DNA from: Pontibacter arcticus | GTDB taxonomy: Bacteria; Bacteroidota; Bacteroidia; Cytophagales; Hymenobacteraceae | Assembly (NCBI RefSeq): GCF_003284895.1 | Contig: NZ_QMDV01000002.1 | Span: 1 to 64,000, forward strand | Length of the DNA stretch: 64,000 nucleotides | Reading direction: 5' to 3' | In this document: positions 30,277 through 38,685 of the stretch, in pieces | Numbering within the stretch: the first letter of the stretch is position 1 | Layout: every line of letters starts with the position of its first letter | Position numbers and translations under genes: made by a program | The notes under the pieces: generated by a model | What the model saw: only the letters and a program-made list of their open reading frames with translations | Told to the model about the DNA's origin: nothing | Database searches by the model: none

Positions 30277-33200
30277 ATGTCAAACGAGAAAGACGTACTA
30301 GACGATAACATACATTGGTACAAAGATGCCATTATTTACGAGCTGCACATCAAGGCTTTTAAAGATGGCAACGGCGACGGCATCGGCGATTTTAAGGGCC
30401 TGATGCAGAAGCTCGATTACCTCGAAGACCTGGGCGTTACGGCCATCTGGCTGCTGCCTTTTTACCCGTCGCCCCTCCGCGACGACGGCTACGATATAGC
30501 AGATTATTTCAGCATAAACCCGAGTTACGGCGATATGCAGGACTTTAAACTGTTCGTGAAAGAGGCGCATCGCCGTGGGCTGAAAGTGATCACGGAGCTT
30601 GTTATCAACCATACTTCGGACCAGCATCCGTGGTTCCAGCGCGCACGCAAAGCCAAAAAAGGCTCCAAGTACCGCGATTATTATGTGTGGAGCGACGACC
30701 CGACCAAGTATAAAGACGTCCGCATCATCTTCACGGATTACGAACCAAGTAACTGGACCTGGGACCCTGTGGCGCAGCAGTATTACTGGCACCGCTTTTT
30801 CCATCACCAGCCCGACCTGAACTACGATAACCCGGATATGCAGCGCGAAGTGTTCAAGATGCTGGATTACTGGTTCGATCTGGGCGTGGATGGTTTCAGA
30901 CTGGATGCTGTGCCCTACCTGTTCGAGCGCGAAAACACAAACTCCGAAAACCTGCCGGAAACGCACGATTTCCTTAAAAAACTGCGCGCCCACGTAGATA
31001 GCAAGTATAGCGGGAAACTGCTTTTAGCGGAAGCCAATATGTGGCCCGAGGATTCGGCGTCATACTTCGGGAACGGCGACGAGTGCCACATGAACTACCA
31101 CTTCCCGATCATGCCGCGCTTGTTTATGTCGGTGAAGATGGAAGACCGTTACCCGATCATCGATATTTTTGACCAGACCCCGGAGATTCCGGAAACCTGC
31201 CAGTGGGCCATGTTCCTGCGCAACCACGACGAACTTACCCTGGAAATGGTAACCGACGAAGAGCGCGATTACATGTATAAAGTATACACTAAAGATCCGC
31301 TGGCCCGCATTAACTTAGGTATACGCCACCGCCTGGCACCGCTTTTAGGCAACGACCGCCAGAAAATAGAACTGATGAATGTGTTGTTGTTCTCGATGCG
31401 CGGCACACCGGTGGTATATTATGGCGATGAGATTGGGATGGGCGATAACTACTATCTCGGCGACCGTGACGGTGTGCGTACCCCAATGCAGTGGAGCGAT
31501 GAGCGAAATGCAGGTTTCTCGGAAGCCAATCCGCAGAAATTATACTTGCCAATCATTATTGATCCCGAGTATAAGTATGAATCCGTGAACGTGGATGCGC
31601 AGCACCATAACCGCAACTCGCTGCTCTGGTGGATGCGCCGCATCATTAATATGCGCAAGCGTTACAAAGCGTTTGGCCGTGGTACCATCAAATTCCTAAA
31701 CCCAACCAATTCCAAAGTGCTTGCCTTTATACGCGAGTACCAGGACGAAACCATACTTGTTATCGCCAACCTATCGCGCTTCCCGGAAGCCGTAGAACTG
31801 GACCTGCAGGAGTATAAAGGCCGGGTGCCGATGGAGGTATTCAGCAAAAACAACTTCCCTGGTATAAAAGAAGATGCTTACCTGTTCACGATTGGCGCAC
31901 ATGGGTACTACTGGCTAGAGTTGAAACAGCAGGAAGTAGGCACAGATGGCGGCCAGGATACGCAGAAAGCAGCCGTACAAATCAGCTCCCTGAAAGCAGA
32001 ACTGGACAACAAAACTATCAAAGCCCTCGAAACAAAAGTGCTGCCGGCTTATGTCATGAAGCGGCGTTGGTTTGGTGGCAAAGCCCGTAAGATACAGCGG
32101 ATGCAGATTGTTAGCAACATGCCGTTGCCTGCCGGTAAAACCTATACTTCGCTGCTTTTGATTGAAGTGAGTTACAACGATGGCTTGCCGGAACTTTACC
32201 AATTGCCGGTTGCCTTTGCCACCGGCGACCAGGAAGAAAATCTTACGACCCATTGCCCGGCAAGTATAATCGCACGTGTTTCTATCGACGGAAAAGAAGG
32301 GATATTGTATGATGCCGTGTACAGCGAAGATTACCGCCAGCTGTTGCTGCAGCTCATGGTGAAAGCCAGGAAACACAAGTATGGCGCAGCCGAACTCGAA
32401 GGCTACAGCAACCGCGAAGTAGCCGCTGTGCTTAAGTCAATGGATCAGCCAATTACGTCTAAAATTCTGGGTGCCGAGCAAAGTAATACTTCTATACTTT
32501 TCGATAACAAATTCTTCCTGAAAGTATACCGCAAACTCGACAGAGCTATTAACCCGGACATGGAAGTGGTGCAGATGCTGACAGAAGAAGTTGGGTTTGA
32601 ACATGTTCCGCGCTTTATGGGTGCCATCGAGCAACGGGAGCAAGGCAAGCTACCGATGGTGCTGGTGATGTTACAGGAGCTGGTACCAAACCAAGGAGAT
32701 GCCTGGACCTACATGGAAGATGCCCTGAAACGGTTCTATGAGCGGATTTTAACAAATAATGATCGCTTGGAGGTTAGTGCGCCGCAAGGTTCGCTGGCCA
32801 GGCCGTTGGCTTTTGCTACCATACCCGAGGAACTTCAGATGCAGTTGGGTGGTGCCCATGTAGAGCGGGTTGAACTTTTAGGGCTCCGTACGGCAGAAAT
32901 GCATTTGGCGCTGGCATCTGCCACAGATCATAAAGATTTTAAGCCGGAAGAATTTTCGTTGCACTACCAGCGCTCGCTGTTCTCGTCCTTAACGTCATTG
33001 GTGCGCAGCAATTTCGACAGCCTTAAAAAGCACTTGCCAAACCTGCCGGATCATGTGCGGGCCGAAGCAGAAGAAGTACTGAACATGCGCGAAGAAATTC
33101 TGGAGAAATTCAAGATGATCTTCGCCCATAAAATCGATACACTCAAGATCAGAAACCACGGCGACTACCATTTAGGCCAGGTACTTTTCACGGGTAAAGA

Positions 33201-33606
33201 TTTCTATATCATTGATTTTGAAGGTGAACCAGCCCGTTCGTTCAGTGAGCGAAGATTAAAACGCTCCGCACTCCGCGATGTAGCCGGTATGATACGCTCT
33301 TTCCATTATGCAGCTTATAACGCTTTGTTCCAGCACAATGGTCTGCGTAAAGAAGATGCCGAGTACCTCGAAACTTGGGCCGAACAGTGGTTCCATTATG
33401 CCAGCGGCTTCTTTATGCACAGCTATTTGGGTACCACCTTGCCAAACAGTGACGGTCTTGTGCCGGCAAATGAAGATGATTTTGAAGTGCTGATGCAAAC
33501 TTTCCTGCTCGAAAAAGCAATTTATGAGTTGGGTTATGAATTAAATAATCGTCCGGATTGGGTGCTTATTCCGATCAGAGGTATTAAATACATTATGAGG
33601 AAGTAG
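30277..33606 (+). CDS. treS: Trehalose synthase-maltokinase fusion
   Basis: The 1109-residue protein joins two enzymes. Residues about 1-555 are trehalose synthase (GH13_16), which interconverts trehalose and maltose: YELHIKAFKDGNGDGIGDF, nucleophile Asp in DGFRLDAVPYLFERE, Glu in LLLAEANMWPED and Asp in FLRNHDELTLE. Residues about 570-1109 are maltokinase (Pep2/Mak), which phosphorylates maltose to maltose 1-phosphate. Its kinase features are VMKRRWFGGKARKI near the start, FFLKVYRKLD as probable Lys strand, and IRNHGDYHLGQVL with FYIIDFEGEP as catalytic and metal loops. Such fusions are known in many bacteria. It sits 27 bp after glgE and 4 bp before glgB. Confidence 0.97.
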   Translation: MSNEKDVLDDNIHWYKDAIIYELHIKAFKDGNGDGIGDFKGLMQKLDYLEDLGVTAIWLLPFYPSPLRDDGYDIADYFSINPSYGDMQDFKLFVKEAHRRGLKVITELVINHTSDQHPWFQRARKAKKGSKYRDYYVWSDDPTKYKDVRIIFTDYEPSNWTWDPVAQQYYWHRFFHHQPDLNYDNPDMQREVFKMLDYWFDLGVDGFRLDAVPYLFERENTNSENLPETHDFLKKLRAHVDSKYSGKLLLAEANMWPEDSASYFGNGDECHMNYHFPIMPRLFMSVKMEDRYPIIDIFDQTPEIPETCQWAMFLRNHDELTLEMVTDEERDYMYKVYTKDPLARINLGIRHRLAPLLGNDRQKIELMNVLLFSMRGTPVVYYGDEIGMGDNYYLGDRDGVRTPMQWSDERNAGFSEANPQKLYLPIIIDPEYKYESVNVDAQHHNRNSLLWWMRRIINMRKRYKAFGRGTIKFLNPTNSKVLAFIREYQDETILVIANLSRFPEAVELDLQEYKGRVPMEVFSKNNFPGIKEDAYLFTIGAHGYYWLELKQQEVGTDGGQDTQKAAVQISSLKAELDNKTIKALETKVLPAYVMKRRWFGGKARKIQRMQIVSNMPLPAGKTYTSLLLIEVSYNDGLPELYQLPVAFATGDQEENLTTHCPASIIARVSIDGKEGILYDAVYSEDYRQLLLQLMVKARKHKYGAAELEGYSNREVAAVLKSMDQPITSKILGAEQSNTSILFDNKFFLKVYRKLDRAINPDMEVVQMLTEEVGFEHVPRFMGAIEQREQGKLPMVLVMLQELVPNQGDAWTYMEDALKRFYERILTNNDRLEVSAPQGSLARPLAFATIPEELQMQLGGAHVERVELLGLRTAEMHLALASATDHKDFKPEEFSLHYQRSLFSSLTSLVRSNFDSLKKHLPNLPDHVRAEAEEVLNMREEILEKFKMIFAHKIDTLKIRNHGDYHLGQVLFTGKDFYIIDFEGEPARSFSERRLKRSALRDVAGMIRSFHYAAYNALFQHNGLRKEDAEYLETWAEQWFHYASGFFMHSYLGTTLPNSDGLVPANEDDFEVLMQTFLLEKAIYELGYELNNRPDWVLIPIRGIKYIMRK

Positions 33607-33610
33607 ACGA

Positions 33611-35881
33611 ATGGCTAAGAAAAAAGAACGCACAACTACCGAACAGACAGAAATGGGCGCAACTTCCGGCCAGGCTTCCAGCGCACAGACGCCGGAAAGT
33701 ATAAACCCGCTGGAAGTTCAGAAACCGAAGCGTACCCGAACAAAAAAATCAGATGCGCCACTTGCTGAAATGGGCATTATGGATACGGCTGCAGCTCCCG
33801 AAACAGTAGTAACCGTTGAGAATGCACAAACAGCTACATCAACAGCAAAAGGCAGGTCGAAGAAGGCGATTGATACTTCTTCGGAAAGTATAAAACCAGC
33901 CAAGCCAGGCCGGGCAAAAAAAATAGCATTAGTGCCTGCTGTAGAGAACATACCAACCGGACCGGAACAACCTGTATACTACAACGCAGGTCACATCACC
34001 GATTTTGATATCCATCTGTTCCGGGAAGGCCGACATTATACCTTGTATGAAAAGTTAGGCTCCCATGTTATTTCCCACCAGGGCAGGCAGGGTACTTTTT
34101 TCGCGGTTTGGGCTCCCAATGCGGCGCAGGTTTCTGTGATCGGTGATTTTAACGGCTGGAACCGCGAAAGCCACCAACTGCAGGCCCGCCCAGACCATTC
34201 CGGTATCTGGGAGGGCTTTATTCCGGGTGTAGCGGCTGGTATGCTGTACAAGTATCATATCAAATCCAGTTACCATTTATACCACGTCGAGAAAAGTGAT
34301 CCGTTCGCTTTTCAACGTGAATTACCGCCGCATACTGCCTCCATTGTTGCTGATATCAACCACAACTGGCAGGACGAAAGCTGGCTGAGCCAGCGCAGCG
34401 CACAGCAAGCTGAGCCGCAACCCTATAGCGTGTATGAGCTGCATGTGGGCTCGTGGCGGCGCAAACCGGAAGAAGGAAACCGCTCGCTTACCTACCGCGA
34501 ACTTGCCCAGGAGCTGCCGGCTTACCTAAAGGAAATGGGCTTCACACACGTCGAGTTCATGCCCATTATGTACCATCCTTTCAACGGGTCGTGGGGGTAT
34601 CAGATAACTGGTTACTTTGCAGCAGCCAGCAATTTTGGTACACCCGAAGACCTGATGTACCTGATCGATGTGCTGCACCAGCATGGCATTGGCGTACTGC
34701 TCGATTGGGTACCGTCGCATTTTCCGTCGGATGAGCATGGACTGGCGTATTTTGATGGCACTCATTTATTTGAGCATGCCGACCCGCGCAAAGGCTACCA
34801 CCCTGACTGGAACAGTTATATCTTTAACTATGGCCGTAACGAGGTTCGTTCATTTCTGATCAGCAATGCTTTGTTCTGGCTCGATAAGTATCATATTGAT
34901 GGCCTGCGTGTAGATGCAGTTGCCTCTATGCTATACTTAGACTACAGCCGTAAACACGACGAGTGGGTACCAAACGAGCATGGCGGCCGAGAGAACCTGG
35001 AAGCTATTTCTTTCCTGAAAGACTTTAACGAGGCTGTTCATACCCGTTTCCCGGATGTGCGCACCATTGCAGAAGAATCAACAGCCTGGCCGGGTGTTAC
35101 TGCTAAAGTAGCAGATGGCGGCTTAGGGTTCGATATGAAGTGGATGATGGGCTGGATGCACGATACGCTTCATTATTTCTCAAGAGAGTCGATTTACCGC
35201 CGTTATCACCAGGGAGAGATCACGTTCAGTATCATTTACGCGTTTGCTGAGCGCTTCATGTTGCCATTATCGCATGATGAAGTGGTGCATGGCAAAGGCT
35301 CGCTCATCAATAAAATGCCCGGCGACGACTGGCAGAAATTTGCGAACCTGCGCACACTTTATACTTACATGTATGCCCACCCAGGTGCCAAGTTGCTCTT
35401 TATGGGCAACGAGCTGGCACAAGGCCGCGAATGGAACCACGACAGCAGCCTGGACTGGCATTTACTTGACCAACTGCCGCACGCCGGAATGAAGGAACTG
35501 GTAAAAGAGCTGAACCACGTTTATAAAAACGAGCCTAGTTTATACTTCCATGGCTTTGAAGGGCAAGGCTTCGAGTGGATCGATTTTAACGATAGCCACA
35601 ACAGCATTATCAGCTTTATGCGCAACGGGCAAAACGGAAGCGAAAAAATGCTGGTAGTCTGCAATTTTACGCCTGCCGTTTACGATCACTACCGCATCGG
35701 CGTGCCGCTTGCCGGCAACTGGGCCCAGGTATTTAACAGCGATGATGGCAGGTTTGGTGGCAGCAACTATGCCGCAAATGGTACATTGCATACAGTAGCC
35801 GAACCAATGCATGGCCGCGACTTCTCTTTAGAGATAAAAATGCCGCCACTCGCGGTTTTATACTTTAAATATTTACCTTAA
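33611..35881 (+). CDS. glgB: 1,4-alpha-glucan branching enzyme with long basic N-terminal tail
   Basis: The 756-residue GH13_9 enzyme introduces alpha-1,6 branches. From about residue 120 it is ordinary GlgB: a CBM48 domain (GTFFAVWAPNAAQVSVIGDF), HVGSWRRKPEEGNRSLTYRE, nucleophile Asp in GLRVDAVASMLYLDYSR, Glu in RTIAEESTAWPG and Asp in LPLSHDEVVHGKGSL. Before this lies a tail of about 115 residues rich in Ala, Thr, Lys, Glu and Pro with three basic clusters (KPKRTRTKK, KGRSKK, KPGRAKK). No fold is expected for the tail; it could aid solubility or bind nucleic acid, membrane or polymer. The start sits 4 bp after treS. No glgA or glgC is present, consistent with a GlgE-type route. Confidence 0.95.
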   Translation: MAKKKERTTTEQTEMGATSGQASSAQTPESINPLEVQKPKRTRTKKSDAPLAEMGIMDTAAAPETVVTVENAQTATSTAKGRSKKAIDTSSESIKPAKPGRAKKIALVPAVENIPTGPEQPVYYNAGHITDFDIHLFREGRHYTLYEKLGSHVISHQGRQGTFFAVWAPNAAQVSVIGDFNGWNRESHQLQARPDHSGIWEGFIPGVAAGMLYKYHIKSSYHLYHVEKSDPFAFQRELPPHTASIVADINHNWQDESWLSQRSAQQAEPQPYSVYELHVGSWRRKPEEGNRSLTYRELAQELPAYLKEMGFTHVEFMPIMYHPFNGSWGYQITGYFAAASNFGTPEDLMYLIDVLHQHGIGVLLDWVPSHFPSDEHGLAYFDGTHLFEHADPRKGYHPDWNSYIFNYGRNEVRSFLISNALFWLDKYHIDGLRVDAVASMLYLDYSRKHDEWVPNEHGGRENLEAISFLKDFNEAVHTRFPDVRTIAEESTAWPGVTAKVADGGLGFDMKWMMGWMHDTLHYFSRESIYRRYHQGEITFSIIYAFAERFMLPLSHDEVVHGKGSLINKMPGDDWQKFANLRTLYTYMYAHPGAKLLFMGNELAQGREWNHDSSLDWHLLDQLPHAGMKELVKELNHVYKNEPSLYFHGFEGQGFEWIDFNDSHNSIISFMRNGQNGSEKMLVVCNFTPAVYDHYRIGVPLAGNWAQVFNSDDGRFGGSNYAANGTLHTVAEPMHGRDFSLEIKMPPLAVLYFKYLP

Positions 35882-35884
35882 TTC

Positions 35885-35935
35885 TGATGTCCGTATTTAT
35901 CACTTTTACGCTTGATAAATACGGACATTTAAATT
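35885..35935 (+). terminator. Hairpin after glgB
   Basis: A 16-bp perfect stem (35887-35902 with 35913-35928) with a 10-nt loop follows the glgB stop. The following tract is T/A-rich with no uninterrupted T-run, so termination may be partial. Confidence 0.75.
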
Positions 35936-36131
35936 TAATTACCTAAAACTTACAGTTTTATATTAAAATATCTATATAGGGTAAACAGTACTAAATAAAT
36001 CAGCGTATAGAGTAAGGCTAAGCTACGCGCAACTATATCTAATTTCCAAAACTGGAATTCCCATACGTAGAAAGGCATTAGAGCCAACTCCGATGTAGTG
36101 TTAAAGCGGGCCTGCTTATAAACCTGAGCAC

Positions 36132-38360
36132 ATGTCAAAACTTATCATAGTTTCAAACAGATTACCTGTTAAGTTGCAGGAAAAGGATGGGATGCTTACC
36201 TACAAAACAAGCGAAGGCGGCCTGGCAACCGGTTTAGGATCTATTTACAAGCAGGGAGATAATCTCTGGATCGGGTGGCCAGGCATGGTGGTGGAAGAGG
36301 AAGAAGTGCAGGGAAGGATAGCAGAAGACCTGAAAAAGGAAAATATGCATCCGGTTTTCTTAACCGAAACAGAGATTAAAGAATTTTACGAGGGCTTCAG
36401 CAACGAAACGCTGTGGCCTACCTTCCATTATTTCAGCCAGTATGCCATTTACGAGCAGCAATTATGGGAAACTTATGTGGCAGTAAACCAGAAATACTGT
36501 GATGAAGTAGCCAAACTGGCCGGCCCTGATGATACCATCTGGGTACACGATTATCAGTTGTTGTTGTTGCCAAGTATGCTGCGCGAGCGGCTACCGAACA
36601 GCACCATCGGCTTCTTTCAGCATATTCCGTTTCCGAGTTACGAGATTTTCAGGTTATTGCCTTGGCGCCGTGAAATACTGGAAGGTATGCTGGGTGCCGA
36701 TCTGATCGGTTTCCATACGTATGATGACATGCGCCACTTCCTGAGTTCGGTGAACCGGATTATAGGCTATGGCAGCACGCATGGCTGGATCAATACAGGT
36801 TCGCGCTCACTGCTGATCGACTCTTTCCCGATGGGTATTGATTATGAAAAGTATGCAGAAGTAGCCGCCACCGAAGAAGTGATCAAACGCGAAAAAGTAT
36901 ACCGTGGCAACCTGGTAGCTAAAAAGATCATCCTTTCCATCGACCGCCTCGACTACTCCAAAGGTATACCGCAACGGTTGCACGCGTTCGAGCAATTCCT
37001 TGCCAAGTATCCTGAGTTTCATGAGAAAGTAACCCTGGTAATGCTGGTCGTGCCAAGCCGCGATGCTGTCGGAAAGTATAAAGAACTGAAAGAAGAAGTA
37101 GACGAACTGGTAGGCCGCATCAACGGGCGCTACAGCCATATCAACTGGAATCCGGTGCAATATTTTTACCGCTCTTACCCGTTGGAGACTTTGTCTGCTT
37201 TCTACCGTATGGCCGATGTAGCACTTGTTACACCCATGCGCGACGGTATGAACCTGGTCTGCAAAGAGTACGTTGCCAGCAAGCTGGATCAGAAAGGTGT
37301 CCTTATCCTGAGTGAAATGGCCGGTGCTTCCAAGGAGCTTTCCGATGCGCTGCTCATCAACCCAAATGATATAAACCAACTGGTAGATGCGCTGCATGAG
37401 GCCTTGGTTATGCCGGAAGAGGAGCAGGAACAGCATATGCACAGTATGCAGGAAACCCTGAAACGCTTCAATATTCATCATTGGGTGTCGATGTTCATGA
37501 ACAGGCTGTCGTATGTCAAAATCAAGCAGTTATCGCTGGCTACCACGTACCTGGATGATGCTACTTTCTTTGAGATGAGCGATGCCTACGATTCTGCCAG
37601 CTCAAGATTACTGTTCCTAGAGTATGATGGTGCTTTGGTGGACTATAAGAACAAGCCGCTGATGGCCCGCCCGGATGAGGATCTCATCACACTGCTGGAA
37701 AAACTGAGCAGCGACCCTAAAAACCGTGTAGTAGTGGCCAGCAGCCGCGAAAGAGCCAATTTACAGGACTGGCTGGGCAACCTGAACATCGATATAATTG
37801 CAGAACATGGCGTTTGGATAAAGCAGCGCGGCACTGGTTGGCAAACCATCATGAGCATGATGGACGACTGGAAAAACGACATCCGACTGATTGTGGACCT
37901 GTATGTAGACCGTACGCCTGGTACTTTTATCGAAGAAAAGGAATACTCGATTGTTTGGCATTACCGCAAAGCCGAAACAGGTTTAGGCGAGATGCGTGCC
38001 CGCGAACTGGTGAACCACCTCAACTTCCTGGCATCTAACAGCAACCTGCAGGTGCTGGATGGACAGATGGCCGTAGAAATTAAAGCGCAGGAAATAAACA
38101 AAGGCAAGGCGTCCAGTTTCTGGCTGAACAAGTTCCCGCATGAGTTTGTGCTGGCGATAGGAGAGGATTGGGGCGATGAAGATATCTTTAAAGCCATGCC
38201 GCGCGAAGCCTATACGGTTAAAGTGGGCAACGCCTTATCCGTAGCTAAATACCATTTGGATAGCTGCAAGGAAACCCGGAGCCTGTTGAACCGATTGGTG
38301 CAGGGGCAACAGCAGGACCAGCTGCCTCCCAGTGCAAGCAACTCCATGATGATGGGGTAG
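36132..38360 (+). CDS. otsA: Trehalose-6-phosphate synthase fused to a degenerate trehalose-phosphatase domain
   Basis: The 742-residue protein has an N-terminal GT20 domain (residues about 1-470) that makes trehalose 6-phosphate from UDP-glucose and glucose 6-phosphate: SNRLPVKLQEKDG, GWPGMVVEEEE, FFQHIPFPSYEIFRLLPWR, LDRLDYSKGIPQRL and TPMRDGMNLVCKEYVASK. The C-terminal HAD-type OtsB domain (about 490-730) is odd. Motif I reads LFLEYDGALV, with Glu497 where the family has the nucleophilic Asp, and Ala in place of Thr. Motif IV reads GEDWGDED where GDDxTDED is usual. The lysine in NKGKAS (residues 657-659) is kept. The phosphatase half may be inactive or weak, leaving a T6P synthase with a regulatory appendage. 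A hairpin terminator follows. Confidence 0.93.
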   Translation: MSKLIIVSNRLPVKLQEKDGMLTYKTSEGGLATGLGSIYKQGDNLWIGWPGMVVEEEEVQGRIAEDLKKENMHPVFLTETEIKEFYEGFSNETLWPTFHYFSQYAIYEQQLWETYVAVNQKYCDEVAKLAGPDDTIWVHDYQLLLLPSMLRERLPNSTIGFFQHIPFPSYEIFRLLPWRREILEGMLGADLIGFHTYDDMRHFLSSVNRIIGYGSTHGWINTGSRSLLIDSFPMGIDYEKYAEVAATEEVIKREKVYRGNLVAKKIILSIDRLDYSKGIPQRLHAFEQFLAKYPEFHEKVTLVMLVVPSRDAVGKYKELKEEVDELVGRINGRYSHINWNPVQYFYRSYPLETLSAFYRMADVALVTPMRDGMNLVCKEYVASKLDQKGVLILSEMAGASKELSDALLINPNDINQLVDALHEALVMPEEEQEQHMHSMQETLKRFNIHHWVSMFMNRLSYVKIKQLSLATTYLDDATFFEMSDAYDSASSRLLFLEYDGALVDYKNKPLMARPDEDLITLLEKLSSDPKNRVVVASSRERANLQDWLGNLNIDIIAEHGVWIKQRGTGWQTIMSMMDDWKNDIRLIVDLYVDRTPGTFIEEKEYSIVWHYRKAETGLGEMRARELVNHLNFLASNSNLQVLDGQMAVEIKAQEINKGKASSFWLNKFPHEFVLAIGEDWGDEDIFKAMPREAYTVKVGNALSVAKYHLDSCKETRSLLNRLVQGQQQDQLPPSASNSMMMG

Positions 38361-38365
38361 AAATT

Positions 38366-38407
38366 AAAAAGCCGCTCTGAATTTATACTTCGGAGCGGCT
38401 TTTTAAT
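38366..38407 (+). terminator. Terminator after the OtsA-OtsB fusion gene
   Basis: A 12-bp perfect stem (38366-38377 with 38393-38404), with a TATACTT copy in the loop and T-rich ends on both strands. It may also serve the convergent xse operon. Confidence 0.88.
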
Positions 38408-38424
38408 GAGCTATACTTTATACT

Positions 38425-38685
38425 TTAAAACAGTGTATCCCTGTCGTTATCGGCAACTTTTAATTTCTGAGGTTCTTCGCAATTTTCTTCGTTAAATACC
38501 TGGTCAATGGCTTTTTCGGCTTTGCGCAGTTTTTCCTTGCACAGTTTTATAAGCTGCGACGAGCGCTGTACTTTCTGGGTCAGTTCATCTACATCTACGG
38601 CATCGTTTTCAATGGCACGTAATATTTCTTCCAGTTCGCGGGTTGCTTCGCGGTAGGTCATGTTGTCTGGGTCTTTAGCTGTCAT
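38425..38685 (-). CDS. xseB: Exodeoxyribonuclease VII small subunit
   Basis: The 86-residue protein has the XseB core: MTYREATRELEEILRAIEND, VDELTQKVQRSSQLIKLCKEKL and a terminal acidic tail. It is a helical partner that binds several copies to each XseA, forming the ExoVII complex that degrades single-stranded DNA to short oligonucleotides. It overlaps the end of xseA by 11 bases, indicating coupled translation. The C-terminal 25 residues after LRKAEKAIDQVF are longer and more acidic than in the shortest homologues. Confidence 0.94.
   Translation of the reverse strand: MTAKDPDNMTYREATRELEEILRAIENDAVDVDELTQKVQRSSQLIKLCKEKLRKAEKAIDQVFNEENCEEPQKLKVADNDRDTLF

Noticed and set aside
35950-36138. 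A 62-codon minus-strand open frame between glgB and the OtsA fusion
   Set aside because: It looks hydrophobic at the end but lies in AT-rich spacer, runs into the otsA start and has no recognisable family.
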